Below are positions 42,113 through 49,915 of a stretch of DNA of 64,000 nt, piece after piece. The translations under genes were made by a program, and so were the position numbers. The notes beneath the pieces were generated by a model that saw nothing but the letters and a program-made list of their open reading frames with translations, did not search any database and was not told the DNA's origin. The first letter of the stretch is position 1, and every line of letters begins with the position of its first letter. The DNA is taken from positions 45,558 through 109,557 of the forward strand of contig NZ_BOMI01000186.1 in NCBI RefSeq assembly GCF_016862115.1. The letters are read 5' to 3'. Origin of the DNA: Paractinoplanes deccanensis. GTDB lineage: Bacteria; Actinomycetota; Actinomycetes; Mycobacteriales; Micromonosporaceae.

Positions 42113-43636
42113 GTGGACGCTTCGAGCAACCCCTCGCCCCACGAACCCACGACTGGCACGACACCACCTACCGCCACCGCCACCGCGCCCGCCCGCGACG
42201 AGCGAGTATGGCGGGCCGGCAAGCTCGAACCGATGCCGATCAGGGAGCTGCCGAAGGCGCCGCCCTCGGTCCACCTGCTCGGCCCGACCGTCTTCCTCGT
42301 CGCCCTCGGCGTCGGCATGGGCGAGTCGTACATGTGGCCCCGGCTGGTCCTGATCTTCGGGCCGGAGATCCGGTGGCTGTTCCTGATCGGCGTCACCCTC
42401 CAGGCGTTCGTCATGCTGGAGATGGCCCGCTACGCGATGGCGACCGGAGAGAGCATCTTCTTCGGCGCCGCCCGGGTCTTCAAACCGCTGATGTGGTTCT
42501 TCTTCAGCGTGGCGATCCTGGTCTACATCTGGCCCGGGCACCTGTCCACCGGCGCCGCCGCCTTCGAGGAGGTGACCGGCATACCCTGGACGGTCACGGC
42601 CTGCGTCGGCCTGATCCTGGTCGGCATCGTGTTCAGCCTGGCCAAGGTGATCTATCCGCTGCTGGAGAGCCTGCTCGGCATCCTGATCGGCGTGCTCGTG
42701 GTCGGCACCTCCGTCGTCGCCTCGCTGGTCGGCCGGTGGAGCGACGTCACCTCGACCCTCGGCGGCATGTTCCACTTCGGCTACCTGCCGGACGAGGCGA
42801 TGTCGGCGGCCTGGTTCCCGGTCATCGTCGGCGCGATCGCCTTCGCCGGCCCGTCCGGCATGCAGCAGATGTGGTACACGCTGCACCTGCGCGACTCGGG
42901 CGCCGGCATGGGCGCGCACATCCCGAAGATCCGCGGGCTGCGGCACGCGAGCGAGCAGGAGGAGATGCCGTCGCGGGGCTTCATGTTCGACACCGGCAAC
43001 CCGGAGGAGATGAAGAAGTGGAAGGGCTGGCGGCGCTGGGTGACCTTCGACGCCCTGCTGCTCTTCTGGGGCATCACCATGCTGGTCACGATCTCGTTCA
43101 CCGTGCTCGCCCAGACCGCCGTCCGGGAGAGCCCGAACGTCGGTGAGCTGATCCGGGAGGGTGACCGGGAGGTCGCGCTGACCGCCATGGCGGACGCCTT
43201 CGCCTCGGCCGGCGCGCCGGTGCTGCACGGCGTGTTCCTCGGGTTCATCGCGCTGATCGGGCTCAACGCCACGCTCGGCCTGTTCGACTCGTTCTCCCGT
43301 GGCCAGGCCGACATGACGTACCACTTCATGCCCGGCGCCAAGCGGTTCAGCATGTCCAAGCTCTACGCCGGCTTCCTCTGGGGCGTCATCACGTTCGGCA
43401 TCCTGATCCTGAACTTCGGTCCCGCCGACGGCCCGGGCGCCATCCTCGACGTGCTGGCCTTCCTGTCGACCTTCGCGATGGGCGCGTACTGCGTCGTCCT
43501 GCTGCTGGTGAACAACCGGATGCTGCCCAAACCGATCCGCCCGGGCATCGTGCAGAACCTGGTGATCGGGTTCGGCGCGGTCTTCTACCTGGGCATGCTG
43601 GTCTACAGCCTGGTCCGGTTCGGCGTGGTCATCTGA
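42113..43636 (+). CDS. Nramp-related membrane transporter lacking the metal-site motif
   Basis: A 507-residue membrane protein. A proline/threonine-rich cytosolic tail of about 60 residues is followed by some 11 helices. The first helix reads LLGPTVFLVALGVGMGESYM where metal-transporting Nramp proteins have DPGN. Helix six reads IAFAGPSGMQQMWYTLHL where Nramp proteins have a Met-Pro-His motif. This places it in the Nramp-like (SLC11-related) branch often annotated as metal transporters without proof. GTG start with AGGAGGT upstream. It lies in the frc operon; an organic anion or metal-complex substrate is possible. Confidence 0.75.
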   Translation: MDASSNPSPHEPTTGTTPPTATATAPARDERVWRAGKLEPMPIRELPKAPPSVHLLGPTVFLVALGVGMGESYMWPRLVLIFGPEIRWLFLIGVTLQAFVMLEMARYAMATGESIFFGAARVFKPLMWFFFSVAILVYIWPGHLSTGAAAFEEVTGIPWTVTACVGLILVGIVFSLAKVIYPLLESLLGILIGVLVVGTSVVASLVGRWSDVTSTLGGMFHFGYLPDEAMSAAWFPVIVGAIAFAGPSGMQQMWYTLHLRDSGAGMGAHIPKIRGLRHASEQEEMPSRGFMFDTGNPEEMKKWKGWRRWVTFDALLLFWGITMLVTISFTVLAQTAVRESPNVGELIREGDREVALTAMADAFASAGAPVLHGVFLGFIALIGLNATLGLFDSFSRGQADMTYHFMPGAKRFSMSKLYAGFLWGVITFGILILNFGPADGPGAILDVLAFLSTFAMGAYCVVLLLVNNRMLPKPIRPGIVQNLVIGFGAVFYLGMLVYSLVRFGVVI

Positions 43637-43656
43637 TGCGACGCCAGGAGAGTGTC

Positions 43657-44208
43657 ATGACCGGACGCAACCTCGGCCAGCTCGCGTTGCCCGGCGCCGC
43701 CATCGGAGCGCTCGCCGGCCTGGCCGCCCTCGGCCTGGCCGTGATCGCGGGTCAGCCCCTCGGCTGGGCGCTGGCCACCGGGTTGGCGCTCGGGCTGCCC
43801 CTGACCCTGCTCGGCGGCGGTTTCGGGCTGCTGATGGCGGCCGGGAAAATCTCGCCGGGAGTGTTCGCCCCGACGGCGCTGTACTGGCTCGCGGGGTTCC
43901 CGCTCGCCCGGTTGGTCCATGAGATGCTGGCCGGTCTCCTGCTCACCGGCCGGCCCGCCCTGCCGCCGGACGTGCTCGGTTTCCTCGCCTACCAGGCGAT
44001 CGTCAGCCTCGGCTTCGCGATCGGGTTCAGCTGGTTGTACGAGCGGGTGGCCCCGGGCTGGCTGCGCCGGATCCGGCACGGCAACCCGCGGGCCGAGCGC
44101 TTGTACCAGTTCTACCTGCGGCACGCCGAGGCGCAGTGGAAGGCGCGGGAGAGCCGGCGGCGAGCGAGGGCCGCGGCCCGGGCCGTCCGATCCAAGGGAG
44201 TCTCATGA
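43657..44208 (+). CDS. Small membrane protein of the oxalate island, unknown function
   Basis: A 183-residue protein with four hydrophobic segments (LPGAAIGALAGLAALGLAVI, ATGLALGLPLTLLGGGFGLL, VFAPTALYWLAGFPLARLV, VLGFLAYQAIVSLGFAIGFS) and a strongly basic cytosolic tail (ARESRRRARAAARAVRS). ATG at 43657 follows CAGGAG; the ATG at 43636, coupled to the previous stop, is possible. It ends in an ATGA overlap with terC, so the three membrane genes are made together. I do not recognise the family. Confidence 0.75.
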   Translation: MTGRNLGQLALPGAAIGALAGLAALGLAVIAGQPLGWALATGLALGLPLTLLGGGFGLLMAAGKISPGVFAPTALYWLAGFPLARLVHEMLAGLLLTGRPALPPDVLGFLAYQAIVSLGFAIGFSWLYERVAPGWLRRIRHGNPRAERLYQFYLRHAEAQWKARESRRRARAAARAVRSKGVS

Positions 44209-45209
44209 ATCTACCGCTCTGGGTGTGGGCCGTGACGATCATCGGCTTCGCCGTGATGATCGCCTTCGACTTCTACCTGGTCGCCCGGAACCCCCACGAA
44301 CCGTCCTTCCGGGAGTGCGTCGCCTGGGTGAGCTTCTACGTCCTGGCGGCCGTCGCCTTCGGGCTCCTGCTGATGGGCACGGCCGGGGTGACCTACGGAG
44401 GGCAGTTCTTCGCCGGCTGGCTCACCGAGTACTCGCTCAGCGTCGACAACCTGTTCGTCTTCATCATCATCATGAGCAGGTTCGCGGTGCCGGTGAAGTA
44501 CCGGCAGAAGGTGCTGCTGATCGGCATCGTGCTGGCGCTGCTGATGCGGGGCGTGTTCATCGCGGCCGGCGCCTCGGCGGTCGCGCGGTTCGACTGGCTG
44601 TTCTACCTCTTCGGCGCGTTCCTGATCTACACCGCGATCAAGCTGGTCGGCCCGCAGCAGGAGGACGAGTTCTCGGAGAACTTCGCCCTTCGCACGGCGA
44701 AGCGGATCCTGCCCACCACGGAGTCCTATCAGGGCGCCAAGGTGCTGGTCCGGGTGGACGGCCGGCGGATGGTCACGCCGATGCTGATCGTGATGGTGGC
44801 GATCGGCACGACCGACCTGCTCTTCGCGCTCGACTCGATCCCGGCGATCTTCGGGCTGACCCAGGAGCCGTACCTGGTCTTCACCGCGAACACCTTCGCG
44901 CTGATGGGCCTGCGGCAGCTCTACTTCCTGCTGGGCGGCCTGCTCGACCGGCTGGTCTACCTCAGCAAGGGGCTGGCCTTCATCCTGGCCTTCATCGGGG
45001 TCAAGCTCGTGCTGGAGGCGCTGCACCACGACGGGGTGTCCTGGGCGCCGGCGGTGCCGATCACCGTCTCGCTCGGGGTCATCGTCGGCACGTTGGTGGT
45101 CACCACCGTGGCCAGCCTGGTGAAGTCCCGCAGGAGCGGGGCGGACCGGCAGCCCGCCGCCACGGAAGGCGATCGCGAGACCGTGACGGCGGACCGGGAC
45201 GCGGTCTGA
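44205..45209 (+). CDS. TerC-family integral membrane protein
   Basis: A 334-residue protein with about eight or nine helices. TerC/Alx marks are EYSLSVDNLFVFIIIMSRF and TTDLLFALDSIPAIFGLTQE, where the acidic residues in helices are thought to bind metal. Family members export manganese and help load secreted metalloproteins. It ends the operon with frc, the acyl-CoA synthetase and the Nramp-related carrier. A metal-homeostasis job linked to breakdown of metal oxalates is an attractive inference. Confidence 0.9.
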   Translation: MNLPLWVWAVTIIGFAVMIAFDFYLVARNPHEPSFRECVAWVSFYVLAAVAFGLLLMGTAGVTYGGQFFAGWLTEYSLSVDNLFVFIIIMSRFAVPVKYRQKVLLIGIVLALLMRGVFIAAGASAVARFDWLFYLFGAFLIYTAIKLVGPQQEDEFSENFALRTAKRILPTTESYQGAKVLVRVDGRRMVTPMLIVMVAIGTTDLLFALDSIPAIFGLTQEPYLVFTANTFALMGLRQLYFLLGGLLDRLVYLSKGLAFILAFIGVKLVLEALHHDGVSWAPAVPITVSLGVIVGTLVVTTVASLVKSRRSGADRQPAATEGDRETVTADRDAV

Positions 45210-45216
45210 CCGGTCG

Positions 45217-45426
45217 TCAGGCCTTGATCAGGTCGTCGTCCGGTGCTGAGCCTCGAAAGAAGCGCTCGATCTCCTCGTCGCTCGGCCGGGCGGCTCGCCG
45301 CTGGCTCTCCAGGGCGGCCGCCAGGCCGAGCCCGAGGGAGCGACCGTCGGCCGGCGACCCGGACGGCAGGGCCAGCCGGTCGGAGAGGCGGGTCAGGGAA
45401 CGGGACAACTTCCGCCAGGTGGTCAT
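45217..45426 (-). CDS. Small conserved-looking protein of unknown function
   Basis: A 69-residue soluble protein, basic at the N-terminus (TTWRKLSRSLTRLSDRLAL) and acidic at the C-terminus (RPSDEEIERFFRGSAPDDDL). CAGGAG lies upstream of the ATG. It is convergent with terC, with a 7-base gap, and transcribed away from the oxc promoter region. I recognise no family; codon use and end composition suggest a real gene. Confidence 0.5.
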   Translation of the reverse strand: MTTWRKLSRSLTRLSDRLALPSGSPADGRSLGLGLAAALESQRRAARPSDEEIERFFRGSAPDDDLIKA

Positions 45427-45903
45427 GACAACATCACTCCTGCTTGTCGGTCTTCCCGGGAAACGACGCTTCCCGGGACCGTGCGCACCGGACCGGGCGG
45501 TTGAGGACCGTCCGGGTCGGTGGTCCGGCAGGACACCCGGGTGGGCCTGGTGGGGCCGGGCACGCCCGGGTCGCCGGAGCTCTCGCCGTCACGCCTCGCG
45601 GCATGGCGGCCGGATCCATGTCTGTCGCGGGAGGACGGACGGCGGGGGTCGCCCGCACCGAGTGTGACCCGGTACGCCGCGTCTACCCAACGCCGTACCA
45701 CCACAAACCCTCGCGTTCGTCCTGTGCGACAGGTGCCTGTTCGACACTTTCAGAATACAGGCTTCGGTATACAAAAAACGATCTAGTGACCAAAGCCACC
45801 GTGTCGCGCCCTCTAGACACTCGCCCGTGGCATGGTCCACGATTATTGCCTACCCCATACGGTATGCAATCTCAGCGGGCGACCACGATGGAGGGTACGG
45901 ATC
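45427..45903. promoter_or_regulatory. 477-base intergenic region with oxc promoter and GntR sites D and D2
   Basis: No gene is supported here. The part from 45745 to 45800 is unusually AT-rich for the window. Site D2, CGGTATACAAA (45766-45776), is a partial operator. The block 45809-45869 nearly copies the frc promoter: TAGACA (45814-45819), 18-base spacer, CACGAT (45838-45843), then site D CATACGGTATG (45856-45866) running into CAAT. Oxc starts 38 bases later. Confidence 0.75.
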
Positions 45904-47640
45904 ATGACCATCGCTTCACTGCGGGAATCGGACGCCGGCGACGTCACCGGTGCGAAGGAGCTCACCGACGGGATCCATCTGGTCGTCGATGCGCTCAAGC
46001 TCAACGAGGTGGAAGCCATCTACGGTGTCGTCGGCATTCCCATCACCGACCTGGCCCGCCTGGCGCAGGCGTCCGGGATCCGCTTCGTCGGCTTCCGGCA
46101 CGAGAGCGCCGCCGGGCACGCCGCCGCCGCGGCCGGGTTCCTGACGAGGAAGCCGGGCATCTGCCTGACGGTGTCCGCACCGGGATTCCTCAACGGACTG
46201 GTGGCCCTGGCCAACGCGACAGTGAACTGCTTCCCCATGGTGCAGATCTCCGGGTCCAGCGAGCGGCACCTCGTCGACCTCCAGCGCGGTGACTACGAGG
46301 AGATGGACCAGCTCGCGGCGGCCCGCCAGTTCGCCAAGGCGGCCTACCGCGTCCACCGGGCCGAGGACATCGGCCGCGGCGTGGCCCGCGCCATCCGCAC
46401 CGCCGTGTCGGGCCGGCCGGGCGGGGTCTACCTCGACATCCCGGCCGCGGTCCTCGGCGAGGTCATCGACGCGGACCTGGGCGCGGCGTCGCTGTGGCGG
46501 GTCGTCGACCCGGCGCCGCGGCAGGTGCCCGAGTCCGCCGCGCTGGACCGCGCGATCGACCTGCTCGCCAACGCCGAGCGGCCGCTCGTCGTGCTCGGCA
46601 AGGGCGCCGCGTACGCGCAGGCCGACGAGCAGATCCGCCAGTTCGTCGAGCTCACCGGCGTGCCGTACCTGCCGATGTCGATGGCGAAGGGCCTGCTGCC
46701 CGACGACCACCCGCAGTCGGTGGCGAGCACCAGGTCGCTGGCGCTGCGCCGGGCCGACGTCGTGATGCTCGTCGGCGCCCGGCTCAACTGGCTGCTCGGG
46801 CACGGCGACGCGCCGCAGTGGAACCCCGACGTCAAGTTCATCCAGGTCGACATCGCGAGCTCCGAGCTGGACAGCAACCAGCCCATCGCGGCGCCGCTCC
46901 TCGGCGACGTCGGCTCGGTGATGCAGGCCCTGATCGACCGGACCAAGCCCGGCCAGATCTCGGTGCCGGCGCCGTGGCGGGACGAGCTCGCGGCCCGGTC
47001 CGCGGAGAACGTGGGCAAGATGGCCAAGCGCCTCGCGGCCGCCGAGAGCGCCCACCCGATGAAGTTCCTCGGCGCGCTCCAGGCCATTCGCGACGTCCTG
47101 CGGGAGAACCCGCAGGCGTACGTGGTGAACGAGGGCGCGAACGCGCTGGACCTGGCGCGCAACACGATCGGGATGCGGGTGCCCCGGCACCGGCTCGACA
47201 GCGGCACCTGGGGCGTGATGGGCATCGGCCTGGGGTTCGCGATCGCCGCCGCCGTCGAGAGCGGCGAGCCGGTCGTCGCCATCGAGGGCGACAGCGCGTT
47301 CGGGTTCAGCGGCATGGAGCTCGAGACGATCTGCCGCTACGGCCTGCCCATCGTCACCGTCGTGCTCAACAACAGCGGCGTCTACCGCGGCGACGCCGCG
47401 GCGTCACCGTCCGGCGACCCCGCCCCGACGGCCCTCCAGGCCCGGCACGACGTCATGATCGCCGCGTTCGGGGGCCGGGGCTATCGGGCGACCACGCCGG
47501 AGGAGGTCGCGAGCGCGCTGCGCGAGGCCCTGGCGCTGGGCAAGCCCGCGCTCATCGACTGCGTCATCGACCCCGCCGACGGGACCGAGAGCGGCAACAT
47601 CGCCCACCTCAACCCGAAGGGCATCACGGTCACGAGATGA
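45904..47640 (+). CDS. oxc: Oxalyl-CoA decarboxylase
   Basis: A 578-residue thiamine-diphosphate enzyme turning oxalyl-CoA into formyl-CoA and CO2. The N-terminal domain has IYGVVGIPITDLARLAQASG, the catalytic Glu in FRHESAAGHAAAAAGFL, and KPGICLTVSAPGFLNGL. The thiamine-binding motif is EGDSAFGFSGMELETICRYG with NNSGVYRG. These are near-identical in type to known Oxc proteins and distinguish it from acetolactate synthase. GGAGGG precedes the ATG. Formyl-CoA returns to Frc, closing the CoA cycle, and formate goes to Fds. It heads a two-gene operon. Confidence 0.96.
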   Translation: MTIASLRESDAGDVTGAKELTDGIHLVVDALKLNEVEAIYGVVGIPITDLARLAQASGIRFVGFRHESAAGHAAAAAGFLTRKPGICLTVSAPGFLNGLVALANATVNCFPMVQISGSSERHLVDLQRGDYEEMDQLAAARQFAKAAYRVHRAEDIGRGVARAIRTAVSGRPGGVYLDIPAAVLGEVIDADLGAASLWRVVDPAPRQVPESAALDRAIDLLANAERPLVVLGKGAAYAQADEQIRQFVELTGVPYLPMSMAKGLLPDDHPQSVASTRSLALRRADVVMLVGARLNWLLGHGDAPQWNPDVKFIQVDIASSELDSNQPIAAPLLGDVGSVMQALIDRTKPGQISVPAPWRDELAARSAENVGKMAKRLAAAESAHPMKFLGALQAIRDVLRENPQAYVVNEGANALDLARNTIGMRVPRHRLDSGTWGVMGIGLGFAIAAAVESGEPVVAIEGDSAFGFSGMELETICRYGLPIVTVVLNNSGVYRGDAAASPSGDPAPTALQARHDVMIAAFGGRGYRATTPEEVASALREALALGKPALIDCVIDPADGTESGNIAHLNPKGITVTR

Positions 47641-47684
47641 CGTGAACCGAGGACATCCTGGCAGGAGACGGAGGCCCGAACCCC

Positions 47685-49046
47685 ATGTACACAGTGACCG
47701 ATCCCGCGACGGGTGAACTGATCGAGAAGATCGAGAACGCGACCGAGGAGGAGATCCGGGAAGCGATCGATCGGGTCCACCGCGGATACCAGTCGTGGCG
47801 GCGCCGGACGGTCGCGGAACGGGCCGAGATCGTGGCGCGCGCGGCGGATCTGTTCGCCGCGCGCGCCGGCGAGCTGGCCGCCACGATGACCCAGGAGATG
47901 GGCAAGCGGATCAACGAGGGCCGCGGCGAGATCGGCGTGGTCACCGACATCTTCCGGTACTACGCCGACAACGCCGAGGCGCTGCTCGCCGACGAGCCGC
48001 TGGAGATCAGAGGCGGCCGGGCCGTCATCACCAAGAACCCCATCGGGCCGCTGCTCGGCGTCATGCCGTGGAACTTCCCCTGCTATCAGGTCGCCAGGTT
48101 CGCGGCGCCGAACCTGGTGCTCGGCAACACGATCCTGCTGAAGCACGCCTCGATCTGCCCCCGCTCGGCGGTCGCCATCGAGCGGATCCTGCACGAGGCC
48201 GGCGTGCCCGAGGACGCGTACGTGAACATCTTCGCCGCCAGCTCGCAGATCCCCGGGATGCTCGCCGACCCGCGCATCCAGGGCGTCTCCCTGACCGGCA
48301 GCGAACGGGCGGGCATCTCGGTCGCCGCCGAGGCCGGCAAGAACCTGAAGAAGGCGGTGCTGGAGCTCGGCGGCTCCGACCCGTTGATCGTGCTGGACAC
48401 CGACGACCTGGACCAGACGGTGCGGGCCACCGCGACCGCCCGGATGCGCAACTGCGGACAGTCGTGCAACGCCCCGAAGCGGATGATCGTGCTCGCCGGC
48501 GTCTACGAGGAGTTCGTCGATCGCCTGACCGAGTATGTGGCCGAGACCTTCGTGCCCGGCGACCCCAGCGATCCCGCGACGAAGCTGCCGCCGCTCGCGT
48601 CGGTCGCGGCGGCCGACGAGGTGGCCGGCCAGGTGGCGAAGGCGATCAAGCAGGGCGCGACGCTGCGCACCGGCGGGCGCCGCGTCGACGGGCCCGGTGC
48701 CTTCCTCGAGGCCACCGTGCTCACCGACGTGACCCCGGAGATGGACGTCTACTACGAGGAGGTCTTCGGGCCCGTCGTGCTGGTCCTTCGCGCGGAGACC
48801 GAGGAGGAGGCGATAGCGATCGCGAACGACTCACCGTTCGGGCTGGGCGCCAGCGTCTGGGGCACGGATCCGGAGCGGCTGCGCCGGGTCGCCGAGCAGA
48901 TCGAGTCCGGCATGGTCTATCTGAACAGCGCCGGCGGATCGCAGGCCGACCTCCCGTTCGGCGGGATCAAGCGCTCCGGGATGGGCCGGGAGCTCGGCCC
49001 GGCCGGCATCGAGGAGTTCATGAACAAGAAGTCCATCCGCCTCTGA
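47685..49046 (+). CDS. NAD(P)-dependent aldehyde dehydrogenase
   Basis: A 453-residue aldehyde dehydrogenase close to succinate-semialdehyde dehydrogenases. It has GVMPWNFPCYQVARFAAPNL, LTGSERAGISVAAEAGKN, the base Glu in VLELGGSDPLIVL and the catalytic Cys in MRNCGQSCNAPKRM. GCAGGAG and GGAGG lie upstream. It sits 44 bases after oxc under the same promoter. The substrate is open: succinate semialdehyde, glycolaldehyde or glyoxylate (to oxalate), or the reverse, CoA-dependent reduction of oxalyl-CoA. Context favours a C2 substrate. Confidence 0.88.
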   Translation: MYTVTDPATGELIEKIENATEEEIREAIDRVHRGYQSWRRRTVAERAEIVARAADLFAARAGELAATMTQEMGKRINEGRGEIGVVTDIFRYYADNAEALLADEPLEIRGGRAVITKNPIGPLLGVMPWNFPCYQVARFAAPNLVLGNTILLKHASICPRSAVAIERILHEAGVPEDAYVNIFAASSQIPGMLADPRIQGVSLTGSERAGISVAAEAGKNLKKAVLELGGSDPLIVLDTDDLDQTVRATATARMRNCGQSCNAPKRMIVLAGVYEEFVDRLTEYVAETFVPGDPSDPATKLPPLASVAAADEVAGQVAKAIKQGATLRTGGRRVDGPGAFLEATVLTDVTPEMDVYYEEVFGPVVLVLRAETEEEAIAIANDSPFGLGASVWGTDPERLRRVAEQIESGMVYLNSAGGSQADLPFGGIKRSGMGRELGPAGIEEFMNKKSIRL

Positions 49047-49048
49047 AT

Positions 49049-49807
49049 CTAGCTCGCGGCGTCCTGCCCCCCGCCCTCCTTACGGCGCTGGTGGTAGGAC
49101 TCCCGCGTGCGCTCGGTGTGCTTGCGCATGATCTCGCCGGCGCGCCGGCTGTTGCCGCCGGCGATCACGTCGATCAGCGCCGCGTGCTCGTCCCACGCCT
49201 CCCGGCCACGGGAACGGGCGATCGGCGAGTAGTACCACCTGACCCGGCGGTCCACCATCGCGATCAGCTGGGCCAGCACCTTGTTGCCGGACATCTCGAC
49301 CATGTACGCGTGCAGGGCCGCGTTCGCCTCGACCAGGGCCACTTGGCTGTCCTCGCTGAGCGCCTGCTCGCCGGCGCGCTGGAGCTCGCGCAGCCGCTCG
49401 ACCTGCTCCGGCGTGGCGTGCTTGGCGGCGAGCCGCGCGGACTCCGTCTCGAGCAGGGTCCGGGTGGCGAGGAGTTGGTCGGCCTCCTCCTCGGTGGGCA
49501 CGTGCACGAAGGCGCCGAGCGCGGGGCGCAGGTCGACCCATCCCTCGTTGTGCAGCCGCTGGAGGGCCTCGCGGACGGGCTGCCGGCTCACCCCGAGGTG
49601 GGCGGCGAGCTCGTTCTCGACGAGGTGCTCGCCGGGCTGGAGCTCGCGGTTGATGATCATCTCGGCGATGACGTCGTAGACCGCCTGGCGCAGGGGAGCG
49701 GGCCGCTCCAGCGGCTGCCGCGCTGCCCGGGACCCGCCACGTGCCGCGCCGAGCGACCGTCGTCCGCCGTTGGCGCCGGCCGACGTCGCGCTTGTCCGAT
49801 CGGTCAT
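49049..49807 (-). CDS. GntR-family (FCD) regulator of the oxalate island
   Basis: A 252-residue regulator. A basic, disordered 35-residue N-terminus is followed by the winged helix (VYDVIAEMIINRELQPGEHL, NELAAHLGVSRQPVREALQR) and then the FCD ligand domain (about 110-235; ATRTLLETESARLAAKHATP, RRVRWYYSPIARSR, EHAALIDVIAGGNSRRAGEI). FCD members bind small carboxylates. It is the only regulator inside the island, and an operator-like site (49841-49856) lies before its own start. It probably represses all six transcription units until oxalate, glyoxylate or oxalyl-CoA appears. Confidence 0.92.
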   Translation of the reverse strand: MTDRTSATSAGANGGRRSLGAARGGSRAARQPLERPAPLRQAVYDVIAEMIINRELQPGEHLVENELAAHLGVSRQPVREALQRLHNEGWVDLRPALGAFVHVPTEEEADQLLATRTLLETESARLAAKHATPEQVERLRELQRAGEQALSEDSQVALVEANAALHAYMVEMSGNKVLAQLIAMVDRRVRWYYSPIARSRGREAWDEHAALIDVIAGGNSRRAGEIMRKHTERTRESYHQRRKEGGGQDAAS

Positions 49808-49840
49808 GGACCACCTCCGGCTGCGAGAATCTACCTTGGC

Positions 49841-49856
49841 TATAGCATACAGTCGC
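49841..49856. promoter_or_regulatory. GntR operator site E, upstream of gntR
   Basis: TATAGCATACAGTCGC; on the minus strand GACTGTATGCTATA matches the island motif at most positions. It lies 34 bases before the regulator's ATG, so autoregulation is likely. Confidence 0.6.
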
Positions 49857-49869
49857 CGAGATGCAATGA

Positions 49870-49894
49870 GGGTGGGCGGTCGAGCCGCCCACCC
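49870..49894 (-). terminator. Terminator hairpin after the gcl-like gene
   Basis: GGGTGGGCGG (49870-49879) pairs perfectly with CCGCCCACCC (49885-49894) around the loop TCGAG. It lies 22 bases beyond the stop of the glyoxylate-carboligase-like gene and before the gntR promoter, so it separates the two minus-strand units. Confidence 0.75.
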
Positions 49895-49915
49895 CTGCCG
49901 TGCTCCTCGCGCCGG

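Noticed and set aside
38639..43636. Plus-strand frame of 1665 codons over frc, the synthetase and the transporter
   Set aside because: Only the part from 42113 is real (Nramp-related gene); the rest is out of frame with the well-supported frc and synthetase genes.
45444..46292. Possible small gene in the gap before oxc
   Set aside because: The translation is proline/glycine/arginine-rich, overlaps the oxc start in another frame and covers the operator; no ribosome site fits.
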